From Chloroflexota bacterium (GTDB lineage Bacteria; Chloroflexota; Anaerolineae; Promineifilales; Promineifilaceae), in contig JAACFF010000018.1 in NCBI GenBank assembly GCA_009937635.1, positions 1-34,415 of the forward strand: 34,415 bases of DNA, in the 5' to 3' direction. The position numbers were made by a program, and so were the translations under genes. The notes beneath the pieces were generated by a model. It saw only the letters and a program-made list of their open reading frames with translations, was not told the DNA's origin and did no database searches. This document shows, piece after piece, positions 24,571 through 31,496 of this stretch (the first letter of the stretch is position 1; every line of letters starts with the position of its first letter).

Positions 24571-24637
24571 AAAGTTGTCAACTTTCTGCGGTCAAAAATT
24601 GCGTTCTTCAGTGTAAGTAAGAAAAGTTGACAACTTT
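24571..24637. promoter_or_regulatory. Two perfect AAAGTTG(N)CAACTTT palindromes
   Basis: AAAGTTGTCAACTTT at 24571-24585 and AAAGTTGACAACTTT at 24623-24637. Each is a perfect 7-bp inverted repeat around one central base. Centres are 52 bp apart, about five helical turns, and the second is 25 bp before the next start codon. Looks like a paired operator; a similar imperfect pair precedes coaX. The one-base spacing argues against an RNA hairpin terminator. Confidence 0.6.
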
Positions 24638-24654
24638 CATACATAGGTAAAAAG

Positions 24655-24954
24655 ATGTCTGCAATTAGACGTGCAGCGATATACAAATTGGCTGCGGCTG
24701 CCCAGGAAGTTGATTTGGAAGTGATGACCGGGATCGCACACCTGGAAGAAAACGGCCGTTGGCTCGTCGGCGATCATGATTTGTTAACTTGGTTATCTGC
24801 CCATGAAGGGGAAGAATTGGTGTTGGTTATAGGCTCACTGGCGGATGAGCGTCCCGTAGAAGAGCGCACCTGCCGCACTTGCGGACGAGACTATATGGAC
24901 CTGGAATGCCCCACCTGCCGCGCCAATCGCATCCGCCTTCGTGGACACGCTTAA
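24655..24954 (+). CDS. Small zinc-ribbon protein, unknown
   Basis: 99 residues. Residues 1-68 are a compact alpha/beta-looking region without a known motif (YKLAAAAQEVDLEVMTGIAHLEENGRWLVGD). Residues 73-88 form a zinc ribbon with Cys73, Cys76, Cys85 and Cys88 (CRTCGRDYMDLECPTC). No Shine-Dalgarno is obvious before ATG 24655. The two perfect palindromes upstream suggest control by a dimeric regulator. A second zinc-ribbon gene follows 26 bases later. No function can be assigned. Confidence 0.75.
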   Translation: MSAIRRAAIYKLAAAAQEVDLEVMTGIAHLEENGRWLVGDHDLLTWLSAHEGEELVLVIGSLADERPVEERTCRTCGRDYMDLECPTCRANRIRLRGHA

Positions 24955-24980
24955 TATCTCCCTTACGTAGATCAAACCTT

Positions 24981-25898
24981 ATGAAATTGAGAATGAGATC
25001 CCTGTTACTCTTTGTATTGTTATCCCTTACTTCTGTATCCTTGATAAGGGCGCAGGCGCCGGTTACAGACCTTGATTCCGTATATATCGCTTTCTGGCCC
25101 GATTATGATGATCCATCTGTTCTCGTACTCATGACGGGAACGCTACCTGCCGATGCCTCTTTACCGGCGGAAGTGAGCGTGCCCTTACCTCCGCAAGCGG
25201 AGATTAACGCCGTCGCGCGCATCAATAGCGACGTCGGAATGGCTGATATTGAGTACCAGGTTGAGGGCGACGAATTGACGTTCACAACTCCGGACGAGCA
25301 GTTCCGCGTGGAGTACTATGCTCCCTACGGAGATGATGGGGAGTGGCGTAATTTTGATTTTGCCTGGAATGCTGACCTCGACGTACAAGAATTCATAGCT
25401 GAAATCCAGCAGCCGCTTAACGCTTCAAGCCTGAGCACGCAGCCCTTAGCAGCCAATGTGGGCACCGGCCCGTCTGATGGGTTAACTTACCACGCGCTGC
25501 CTTCACAAACGTTACCGTCCGGCACACCATTCGAGCTGAACTTTCGCTATAAGATGGATTCACCAGGCCTGACTGCGGGAGGAGCACCCCCATCGCAAGC
25601 GAACACGGTTACCACGCCGAGTAGCACTGTTGAAACTTCTTCCGCCTTGAATTGGCCCCTCATTCTGACAGGTGTAGCTCTGTTGTTGGTTACCGTGGCC
25701 ACGACGTGGTATGTAGCAACCAAGGTTCAAGGCAACAGTAGCAGTAAGTCTCGTCGTTCGAGTAAATCTCGTAAACCGCGCAAACCCAGCCCTAAGGAAC
25801 GTTCCAGCCAGGCTCAATTCTGTCACAACTGCGGTGCGAAAGCCGGAAAAGCGGATCAGTATTGCCGCAATTGCGGTACGCAGTTGAAGGGTCTCTAG
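24981..25898 (+). CDS. Membrane-anchored protein with external domain and cytoplasmic zinc ribbon
   Basis: 305 residues from ATG 24981, the start that gives a proper signal peptide (basic residues, then LLLFVLLSLTSVSLIRAQA). Residues about 27-195 are a predicted beta-rich external domain (TGTLPADASLPAEVSVPLPP, EYQVEGDELTFTTPDEQFRVEYY, LTYHALPSQTLPSGTPFEL). A Ser/Thr linker leads to a transmembrane helix near 224-245 (LILTGVALLLVTVATTWYV), a very basic Ser/Lys/Arg stretch, and a C-terminal zinc ribbon with two CxxC pairs (FCHNCG and YCRNCG). Topology would put the ribbon in the cytoplasm. Not a named family that I recognise; the arrangement suggests a sensor or scaffold, which is speculation. 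Downstream of the small zinc-ribbon gene. Confidence 0.82.
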   Translation: MKLRMRSLLLFVLLSLTSVSLIRAQAPVTDLDSVYIAFWPDYDDPSVLVLMTGTLPADASLPAEVSVPLPPQAEINAVARINSDVGMADIEYQVEGDELTFTTPDEQFRVEYYAPYGDDGEWRNFDFAWNADLDVQEFIAEIQQPLNASSLSTQPLAANVGTGPSDGLTYHALPSQTLPSGTPFELNFRYKMDSPGLTAGGAPPSQANTVTTPSSTVETSSALNWPLILTGVALLLVTVATTWYVATKVQGNSSSKSRRSSKSRKPRKPSPKERSSQAQFCHNCGAKAGKADQYCRNCGTQLKGL

Positions 25899-25963
25899 CA
25901 ACGAATAACTGGATGCACAAACACGTTTTTATGCCCACGAAGGAGGGTGTTCTAACGCCTGGT

Positions 25964-25981
25964 TTCCTGCCTTCGCAGGAA
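25964..25981. repeat. Small hairpin TTCCTGC-CTTC-GCAGGAA
   Basis: Perfect seven-pair hairpin with loop CTTC. It resembles the short extragenic hairpins (CCTGCCTTCGCAGGAATGAC type) found repeatedly in many bacterial genomes. Only one copy is in the window. No T-run follows. Confidence 0.45.
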
Positions 25982-26035
25982 TGACAATCCCTGATAAGTC
26001 TTTAGTGGACCCCAAAATACTCGGTATGCCAATTA

Positions 26036-26087
26036 CCCGGAAATTGAGATGCTATTACACAATGCAAGTCTCAACGAAATTTCCGGG
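26036..26087. repeat. Long imperfect inverted repeat between convergent genes
   Basis: CCCGGAAATT (26036-26045) pairs with AATTTCCGGG (26078-26087), and GAGA (26046-26049) pairs with TCTC (26069-26072) across a five-base bulge. It lies between the rightward zinc-ribbon gene and the end of the leftward DUF3048 gene, so may end transcription, but no T-run is present on either strand. Confidence 0.4.
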
Positions 26088-26102
26088 GAAATTGTAGGTC
26101 GC

Positions 26103-27341
26103 TCAGGAAGAAACGGTGACTGGATTCTTCAGCCAGGTTGGTACGATCTGTACCCAACTGTTGCCGATCTTTAGGGGGAAGGGTTGGCCTGCACTATCAG
26201 TAAAAGTGAGTGAATCGCCTCGATTTTCGCGATGCCAGGTGACATTGTAAAGTTGTCCATCACGGAACAGTTTCGCGCTGCCTGTGCCCCATAACTGTAC
26301 TTCCACTGAATAGGCGGCACAGGTGCCATCTTTGTTAACTTGTTCGCAGATGTTGCCGTCAAATGCGTGGAAGGGGGAAATAATGATGACGTTGCTTACA
26401 GCGATCTGTTCTCCACTATTGCCGTCGTTATGGATCTGGCCATCGGCCCAACGTTTGTAACGGCCGCTGATGCCATCATAATGCCAATCGACCGTCTCCC
26501 AATTGTAATCGATGTTGATACTGCCTGCCGGTGTACCCCCAGGCGGCGCTTCATTACTGAAGACATTGGTCGATGTCAATGCTGGCGGGACGTTTTGCTC
26601 AAGATCCGCCAGCGCTTCCCAAAGCAAATCCGGATTTCCATATAGGGTATGTTCGACCGGCTTGTCCTCCTCGGTACGATAGTATCCCTTTTCCCAGGCG
26701 TAGAGGATGCGCGGGCGGAAGTCGGAATTGCGCAGGCGTTCGGCGACGCCTTTGCTGGAGCCGGAATAGGCCAGGGCTGCATCATACATAGCGGGCAGCT
26801 CGAGGTCAATCAGGCGTGCGCTGCGCACCGGGCCAATTTTTTCTGGCGTATTGCCGTAGAAAATGGCCGTGAAGCGGGTTAAGTTGCCCTCGGTTGTGTG
26901 TTCGAAGATGATATCAGCATCATTGAGACCGGATTGGGGGCGTGTATGCTTGGCGGGCGCGTTGGATAACTTGATCGCGATCGGCCGTCGTTGAAGATTG
27001 TCCGGATTTTCTACCAATTCGCCCGTCAGCGGATTGCGGTCTGTGCCGAAATCATCGGCGGTGATGATCCCCACGACCTGGGGGGCAGCGCCACCTTCCG
27101 CTGTGCTGGTTGGCAGGGGCGCAATCGTGGGCGGAGGCGCCTGCGTGGCTTCAACTGGAACCGCGTCGGGCGTTGCGTTAGGCGCTGTGATAGTTACCGT
27201 AGGGCTGGCTTCGGCCGTCCCCATGACGATCGCTTCAAGTGGTGTCGGTGGTGGTGGGATTGGCGTGGGTGCGCTGTTCTGGCAAGCGACCAGTATCAAA
27301 CCACTCAGTAACAACGAAACAACGATCCAAATCCTCATCAT
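26103..27341 (-). CDS. DUF3048-domain lipoprotein (YerB-like)
   Basis: 412 residues. Signal peptide with lipobox LVAC, Cys20 lipidated; Pro/Thr-rich linker to about residue 85; then the DUF3048 pair of domains: NPLTGE near 103, RPIAIKLSNAPAKHTRPQSGLNDADIIFEHTTEGNLTRF, IGPVRSARLIDLELPAMYDAALAYSG in the first half, and YNWETVDWHYDGISGRYKRWADG with NVIIISPFHAFDG in the second. The family (B. subtilis YerB) is cell-surface and of unknown function. AAGGA precedes two in-frame ATGs; the second (27338) has better spacing, so the first Met may be absent. An extensive hairpin lies in its leader at 27361-27398. Confidence 0.92.
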   Translation of the reverse strand: MMRIWIVVSLLLSGLILVACQNSAPTPIPPPPTPLEAIVMGTAEASPTVTITAPNATPDAVPVEATQAPPPTIAPLPTSTAEGGAAPQVVGIITADDFGTDRNPLTGELVENPDNLQRRPIAIKLSNAPAKHTRPQSGLNDADIIFEHTTEGNLTRFTAIFYGNTPEKIGPVRSARLIDLELPAMYDAALAYSGSSKGVAERLRNSDFRPRILYAWEKGYYRTEEDKPVEHTLYGNPDLLWEALADLEQNVPPALTSTNVFSNEAPPGGTPAGSINIDYNWETVDWHYDGISGRYKRWADGQIHNDGNSGEQIAVSNVIIISPFHAFDGNICEQVNKDGTCAAYSVEVQLWGTGSAKLFRDGQLYNVTWHRENRGDSLTFTDSAGQPFPLKIGNSWVQIVPTWLKNPVTVSS

Positions 27342-27360
27342 TTTCCTTATCAGTCAATAA

Positions 27361-27406
27361 CAGACCCCTAGGATTCGCCTTCGAAGCCTAAGGGTCTGCT
27401 GTTTTT
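27361..27406 (+). terminator. Strong plus-strand intrinsic terminator in the leader of a minus-strand gene
   Basis: CAGACCC/GGGTCTG, TAGG/CCTA and TTCG/CGAA stack into a 15-pair hairpin with two mismatches and loop CCTT (27361-27398), followed by CTG and TTTTT (27402-27406) on the plus strand. No plus-strand gene ends nearby. On the minus strand the same hairpin lies 20 bases before the DUF3048 start, without a T-run. Confidence 0.65.
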
Positions 27407-27607
27407 GTACGTTCAGGCCAAACAGCGGCCTAGAAATTATGCGGTATTGTCCGCTTGCCGTTCAAAATGTCAAGAACAGTTAACCAAGTTTCTATGTATT
27501 CCTTGGGGTTGCCTCTCAGACCCAATGGGCGGCTCTTCTATCCCCCTTAGCACGGTCTGGAGAGCAGTCCACTAGGACGGAGAGGCGGCCATAGCAAATT
27601 CAAGATT

Positions 27608-29023
27608 CTACTGGGGCTCGAGCAGGAAATAGTCTTCAAGCGGATCGACGTAATTGACCGGCGTATATTCGCCACTGCTGCGATCGAGCACGTATTCGCC
27701 CTGGTATTCGCCCTTTGCGACACGCTCTACCATCTCCACCAGGTGGTCAACATCACCGGTGTTGTTGTAACAGCCAAAACTCATGCGTACCATGCCCGGC
27801 ATATTAGATTTGTCACCCCCTAACAACTGAGCCTGCCACGTGGCGGCTTCGTGCTCGTCAAGCTGCAAGAGATGAACTACATAAGGATGGGCACAGAAAC
27901 AGCCACTGCGTACGCCGATGCCGCCTTCGTAGCCCAATATGGCCGCCAGCAAGAAATGTGACATGCCTTCAAGATTAAAAGGAATAGCGCCAACCTTTTC
28001 ATGGGCTCTGGCAGGATTCGTTTCACCGTATATTTTAACCCCCGGAATCCGTCCCAGTCGTTCGAGAGCGTAGCTGATTAATTCCTCTTCGTGGGCGGCG
28101 ATATTGTCCATGCTGGCTTCCATGAGCACCTGGATCGCGGCGGCCATGGCCACGGCGCCGACGACATTGGGGCTGCCGGCCTCGTCACGATCGGGCATGC
28201 CCGCCCAGGCGACGTCGTCCAACGTCACCACGTCTACTGTTCCTCCGCCACGATATTCTGGCGGACCCTGTAAAAAGAAAGCCTTAGGGCCGATGAGTGC
28301 GCCTGTGCCAAATGGGGCATACATCTTGTGCGCCGATAAAACAACAAAATCGAGATGCTCGGGATCGTCGTCCGCTTTCATATTTAATTGCCGGTGAGGG
28401 GCCAACTGCGCCGCATCGACGAGAATCATTGCTCCCACGCTGTGCGCCTTACGCGCCAGGCGATGAATGGGCGTGATGAAACCGCTGACGTTAGAGGCGC
28501 CGGTTACGGCAACCAACTCCACCCGTTCACCATACTTTGCCAGCTGGCGATCAAAATCATCTTCATCCAGGCGGCCTTCCGGAGTTGCCCGAATATGGAC
28601 CACTTTTGTGCGGCTGCGCCAGGGCAGATCATTGGAATGGTGTTCCATTTGCGTCGTGATAATGACTGAATCAGGTTTCTGTGGGAAGCGAAACGCCAGT
28701 TTGTTGAGCGCCTCGGTGCTGTTTTTGCCAAAGATGCAAGTATTGGTTTCCGTGTCGGCGCCCACAAAACGGCCGATAGTCTTATGCGCCTGATCGTAGG
28801 CGACAGTGCTCAGCCGTGACTTAAACCCATTACCACGATGGACGCTGGAATAGTAAGGCATGAAGCGATTGACGGCCTCCAGGGCATCACGTAAGGCGGG
28901 GGTGCTGGCGGCATTATCGAGATTGATATAGGGGGCCAAACGGCCGTCTAGTAAAGGCACCTTGCGATCGAGGCCAACGATGCGCTCACGGAGATTGATC
29001 GATGTTGGTAGAGTGCTACACAT
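27608..29023 (-). CDS. Class V aminotransferase-fold PLP enzyme, cysteine-desulfurase-like
   Basis: 471 residues. PLP-binding Lys233 in VVLSAHKMYAPFGTG, the His/Asp positions in TTQMEHHSNDLPW (His129) and ILVDAAQLAPH (Asp203), and the desulfurase loop VRSGCFCAHPYV with Cys375 and Cys377; Cys377 aligns with the catalytic Cys of SufS-type RxGxxCAxP. It is about 60 residues longer than SufS because of a C-terminal extension (EYQGEYVLDRSSGEYTPVNY) and a 30-residue lead. This could be a cysteine desulfurase or a related lyase. There are no suf or isc neighbours, so a role in Fe-S assembly is not supported. AAGGAG five bases before ATG 29023 fixes the start. Next to tRNA-Leu on the opposite strand. 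Confidence 0.88.
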   Translation of the reverse strand: MCSTLPTSINLRERIVGLDRKVPLLDGRLAPYINLDNAASTPALRDALEAVNRFMPYYSSVHRGNGFKSRLSTVAYDQAHKTIGRFVGADTETNTCIFGKNSTEALNKLAFRFPQKPDSVIITTQMEHHSNDLPWRSRTKVVHIRATPEGRLDEDDFDRQLAKYGERVELVAVTGASNVSGFITPIHRLARKAHSVGAMILVDAAQLAPHRQLNMKADDDPEHLDFVVLSAHKMYAPFGTGALIGPKAFFLQGPPEYRGGGTVDVVTLDDVAWAGMPDRDEAGSPNVVGAVAMAAAIQVLMEASMDNIAAHEEELISYALERLGRIPGVKIYGETNPARAHEKVGAIPFNLEGMSHFLLAAILGYEGGIGVRSGCFCAHPYVVHLLQLDEHEAATWQAQLLGGDKSNMPGMVRMSFGCYNNTGDVDHLVEMVERVAKGEYQGEYVLDRSSGEYTPVNYVDPLEDYFLLEPQ

Positions 29024-29196
29024 AAAAACTCCTTGATTATAGCTGATAGCCGTCAGCCGTCAGCTTTTTCATTATTGATGGCGTGCCGTAGCGCGCGGTT
29101 TTGCCTGTAATAATGCAGTTAACGCATAAGCATATCCACACAATGAAACTGTGACAACCCATAAGGAACCGGCTTCCTAGCGGGTAGTGATTTCAA

Positions 29197-29224
29197 TTGA
29201 CAGGTGGTGGTCTGGAGATATAAT
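29197..29224 (+). promoter_or_regulatory. Consensus promoter of tRNA-Leu
   Basis: TTGACA (29197-29202), 16-bp spacer, TATAAT (29219-29224). Both hexamers match the sigma-70 consensus exactly. Predicted start about 29231, seven bases before the tRNA. Confidence 0.85.
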
Positions 29225-29237
29225 TACGAGGTACCCA

Positions 29238-29320
29238 GCCCAGGTGGCGGAATTGGCATACGCAGCAGGTTGAGGGCCTGTGCCCTTACGGGCGTGGAGG
29301 TTCGAGTCCTCTCCTGGGCA
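29238..29320 (+). tRNA. tRNA-Leu (anticodon GAG)
   Basis: 83-base cloverleaf. Acceptor GCCCAGG pairs with CCTGGGC, discriminator A at 29320, D-arm with TGGCGGAATTGGCA, anticodon loop TTGAGGG (anticodon GAG, reading CUC and CUU), long variable arm TGCCCTTACGGGCG, T-arm GGAGG-TTCGAGT-CCTCT. The long variable arm and A discriminator confirm leucine identity. The 3' CCA is not encoded. It has its own promoter and terminator. Confidence 0.96.
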
Positions 29321-29324
29321 TCAG

Positions 29325-29353
29325 CGCCGCGGTTTTCCAACCGTGGCGTTTTT
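29325..29353 (+). terminator. Intrinsic terminator of tRNA-Leu
   Basis: CGCCGCGGTT (29325-29334) pairs with AACCGTGGCG (29339-29348), one G-T wobble, loop TTCC, then TTTTT. It begins five bases after the tRNA. Confidence 0.85.
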
Positions 29354-29369
29354 CGTAGCTATTCCAACT

Positions 29370-29608
29370 GTAGGGGCGAGACAGCGCGGTAGGGCCTTGG
29401 TATTGCCGAGGGGCCTTGTCTCCGCGCTGTTTCGCCCGTAAGCGATTGTGCGGGTGAGCCTTTGTCTTGCAGAAGGGCCTTGTCTCCGCGCTGTTTCGCC
29501 CGCTGACGGTCGTACGGGGGAAGGGATGTAACTAAGCAGCCGGGCGAGACAGTTGGTGACGAGGCTTTGGTTTACCCGTGAGCTGAACCCCAACTGTCTC
29601 GCCCCTAC
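29370..29608. repeat. Hairpin-rich repeat element, copy A (with a 64-bp internal duplication)
   Basis: Ends are inverted: GTAGGGGCGAGACAG (29370-29384) and CTGTCTCGCCCCTAC (29594-29608). It holds two hairpins. Hairpin 1 arms: 29374-29389 with 29422-29437 (CGCGG/CCGCG tips, one wobble). Hairpin 2 arms: 29542-29556 with 29590-29604 (GTTGG/CCAAC tips, perfect, 33-base loop). The right arm of hairpin 1 and its lead are duplicated 64 bp on (29486-29501). No transposase and no credible coding frame. Resembles a MITE or a large extragenic palindromic element. Confidence 0.8.
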
Positions 29609-29692
29609 CACAGAATTGGGTTGGTGAAGTTGCGGGTGGGGTATGGACATAGGATGGTGCTTGCGCAGCAATGAAGAGAATGATCGCAAGCG

Positions 29693-29867
29693 GTAGGGGC
29701 GAGACAGTGCGGTGGGGCCTTGGTATTGCAGAAGGGCCTTGTCTCCGCGCTGTTTCGCCCGCTGGCGGTCGTGCGGGGGTAGGGATGTAACTAAGCAGCC
29801 GGGCGAGACAGTTGGTGACGAGGCTTTGGTTTACCCGTGAGTTGAACCCCAACTGTCTCGCCCCTAC
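29693..29867. repeat. Hairpin-rich repeat element, copy B
   Basis: Same ends as copy A: GTAGGGGCGAGACAG (29693-29707) and CTGTCTCGCCCCTAC (29853-29867). Hairpin 1 arms are 29697-29712 with 29745-29760, hairpin 2 arms 29801-29815 with 29849-29863. It lacks the 64-bp duplication of copy A and is otherwise nearly identical. The unrelated 84 bases between the copies (29609-29692) show nothing recognisable. Confidence 0.8.
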
Positions 29868-29887
29868 GATAAGTTCGAGTTTTTCTT

Positions 29888-30832
29888 TTAGTGGGTTTCG
29901 ACCATAAACAAACGGAAGCGTTTATCACTTTCCAACATCAGTCGCAGGCCATCTCCCAGCTTGATCTTGGGTTTAAAGTCGAGCAGAGCCCTGGCCCGGC
30001 TGATATCGGCGACCAGGCGGGGTACGCCGCCCGCTCCTGTGGGATTGTAGATACGGTTAACAGAACGCCCGGTAACCTGCTCTATGCGGTCGGCTAAGCA
30101 ATTAATGCTAACTTCGACGCCGCTACCAACATTGATGATGCCGCGGTTGACATCGACGGCCGTTGCAGCACTGATCAAGCCATCGACGACATCATCGACG
30201 TAAACGAAATCCCGCGTCTGCTGGCCATTGCCAAATAAAACCACGGAGCCACCGGTTAGCGCCTGCTGCAAAAAACGAGGCACGACCGGGGCGTGGGAGA
30301 GGGGCAGGCTCTGGTTAGGCCCGTAGGCGTTGAAAATGCGTAAAGCGACGGTTTCCAGTCCCCACAATTCGCCGATGGTGTGTATGTATTGTTCGGCGGC
30401 CCACTTGCTGACCGCGTAAGGGGAGTCGGGGTTTGGCGGGTCATTTTCTTGGACGGGTTCGCGCAACAAACGGCCGTATATGGCCCCGGAAGAGGTGAAT
30501 ACAACACGCCGCACGCCGGTATCGCGCATCGCTTCCATCAGGCTCACCGTGCCGCCCACGTTGACGCGGTTGTAGTCACGGGGATGCAATACGGATTGGG
30601 CGACGGAGACGCGTGCCGCCAGGTGGTAGACGCAGTCGACATCATAAAGAAGTGACCAGAGCAGGGGGATGTTGTCGATATCTCCCTCAGTGAAATCAAT
30701 GGCGGGATCGAGACGATCCTGCTGGCCATTGCTGAGATCGTCCAATACGGCTACATGATGTCCTTCCTCTAGAAGGCGATTGGACAAAGCCGATCCCAAG
30801 AAACCAGCTCCTCCAGTTACCAAGAAACGCAT
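29888..30832 (-). CDS. NAD-dependent sugar-nucleotide epimerase/dehydratase
   Basis: 314 residues from ATG 30832, chosen because GGGGGAAGA precedes it and the Rossmann strand begins there (MRFLVTGGAGFLG); the longer frame overlaps the phosphoesterase. Extended SDR features: TGGAGFLG at 6-13, DDLSNG at 31-36, LAARVSV at 71-77, the catalytic Ser in FTSSGAIYG, and Tyr139/Lys143 in SPYAVSKWAAEQ. Looks like a UDP-glucose 4-epimerase (GalE) relative. Exact substrate not resolvable. It lies 13 bases after the phosphoesterase stop, so one transcript is likely. No polysaccharide cluster is visible around it. Confidence 0.92.
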   Translation of the reverse strand: MRFLVTGGAGFLGSALSNRLLEEGHHVAVLDDLSNGQQDRLDPAIDFTEGDIDNIPLLWSLLYDVDCVYHLAARVSVAQSVLHPRDYNRVNVGGTVSLMEAMRDTGVRRVVFTSSGAIYGRLLREPVQENDPPNPDSPYAVSKWAAEQYIHTIGELWGLETVALRIFNAYGPNQSLPLSHAPVVPRFLQQALTGGSVVLFGNGQQTRDFVYVDDVVDGLISAATAVDVNRGIINVGSGVEVSINCLADRIEQVTGRSVNRIYNPTGAGGVPRLVADISRARALLDFKPKIKLGDGLRLMLESDKRFRLFMVETH

Positions 30833-30845
30833 TAATCTTCCCCCC

Positions 30846-31349
30846 TCACCAGTCTGAGACCTTGACGAAACGAACGTCTCGACTATCAAGATCGACGATA
30901 CAAACAGTACGCGCACCGTAACGCGCCCCACCCAGGGCTCCGGGATTGATGACCCGCGTTTTGCCTACCAATTCATCCCGCTGCCTGTGCGTATGACCGG
31001 TGAAGACGAAGGCGTGTCGGCGCGACTGTACCAGTTGCTCCAGCTTGCCCGCTATGTGCCCGTGGGTGACGCCGATCGATACGCTATCCACCCTACCGGC
31101 GTAGGCAGCGCCGGGCGTTTCGTTCTTGGGATTGAGCATCCACAAGGCGTCGTTTACAGCCTCGGCCGAATCATCCATATTGCCATTGACGTAAATGACG
31201 TCGAAGCTGGCCATCTGGCGCGCCGTGGTTACATTGACCATGTCACCGCAATGGATCAGCGTCGTGATGCCCTCCTCTTTGAAAAGGCGCAACGCCTTCA
31301 GCAGGTTGCCAATGTTGTTGTGTGTGTCAGAGAGAACGCCGATGCGCAA
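30846..31349 (-). CDS. YfcE/MJ0936-type metallophosphoesterase
   Basis: 167 residues. Two-metal phosphodiesterase with all ligands in place: SDTH (Asp8, His10), HCGDM (Asp36), NGNMDD (Asn57), THGH (His96, His98), TGHTH (His119, His121). Members hydrolyse phosphodiester model substrates; the natural one is unclear. The start is TTG 31349, supported by AAGGAG seven bases before it. Its leader contains two hairpins (31369-31386 and 31389-31406). Followed closely by the epimerase gene. Confidence 0.94.
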   Translation of the reverse strand: MRIGVLSDTHNNIGNLLKALRLFKEEGITTLIHCGDMVNVTTARQMASFDVIYVNGNMDDSAEAVNDALWMLNPKNETPGAAYAGRVDSVSIGVTHGHIAGKLEQLVQSRRHAFVFTGHTHRQRDELVGKTRVINPGALGGARYGARTVCIVDLDSRDVRFVKVSDW

Positions 31350-31368
31350 GTTATTTCTCCTTCGTAAT

Positions 31369-31406
31369 TCAAGCTTTCTAGCTTGATCGCAACCTGGAAA
31401 GGTTGC
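31369..31406 (-). other. Two tandem hairpins in the phosphoesterase leader
   Basis: TCAAGCT-TTCT-AGCTTGA (31369-31386) and GCAACCT-GGAA-AGGTTGC (31389-31406) are perfect seven-pair hairpins two bases apart, between the end of metH and the TTG start of the phosphoesterase. Neither has a T-run on the minus strand. They may end metH transcription or shape the leader of the next gene. Confidence 0.4.
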
Positions 31407-31453
31407 TTTACATTTATGGTAGCGCGCTGTGGCGCATGTTAACTCCTTAAAAC

Positions 31454-31475
31454 ATCAAAGATTTCGCAGATTGAA
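31454..31475 (+). repeat. Dispersed 22-bp repeat, copy 2
   Basis: Identical to 11363-11384 (begins ATCAAAGATTTCGCAGATTG), same orientation, 22 bases from the metH stop. Confidence 0.6.
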
Positions 31476-31496
31476 TAATAGGCAAGTGAATTCCTA

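Noticed and set aside
29041-29069. AGCTGA/TCAGCT hairpin with T-run beyond the desulfurase-like gene start
   Set aside because: Six pairs with a 13-base loop; too weak to call a terminator, and it lies in the leader of a minus-strand gene.
29321-29852. Minus-strand frames of 106 and 122 codons over the repeat region
   Set aside because: They translate the duplicated repeat itself (the same peptide twice) and have no coding character.
29370-29867. Possible CRISPR array after tRNA-Leu
   Set aside because: The repeats are long inverted-arm units, only two copies, without regular spacers or cas genes.
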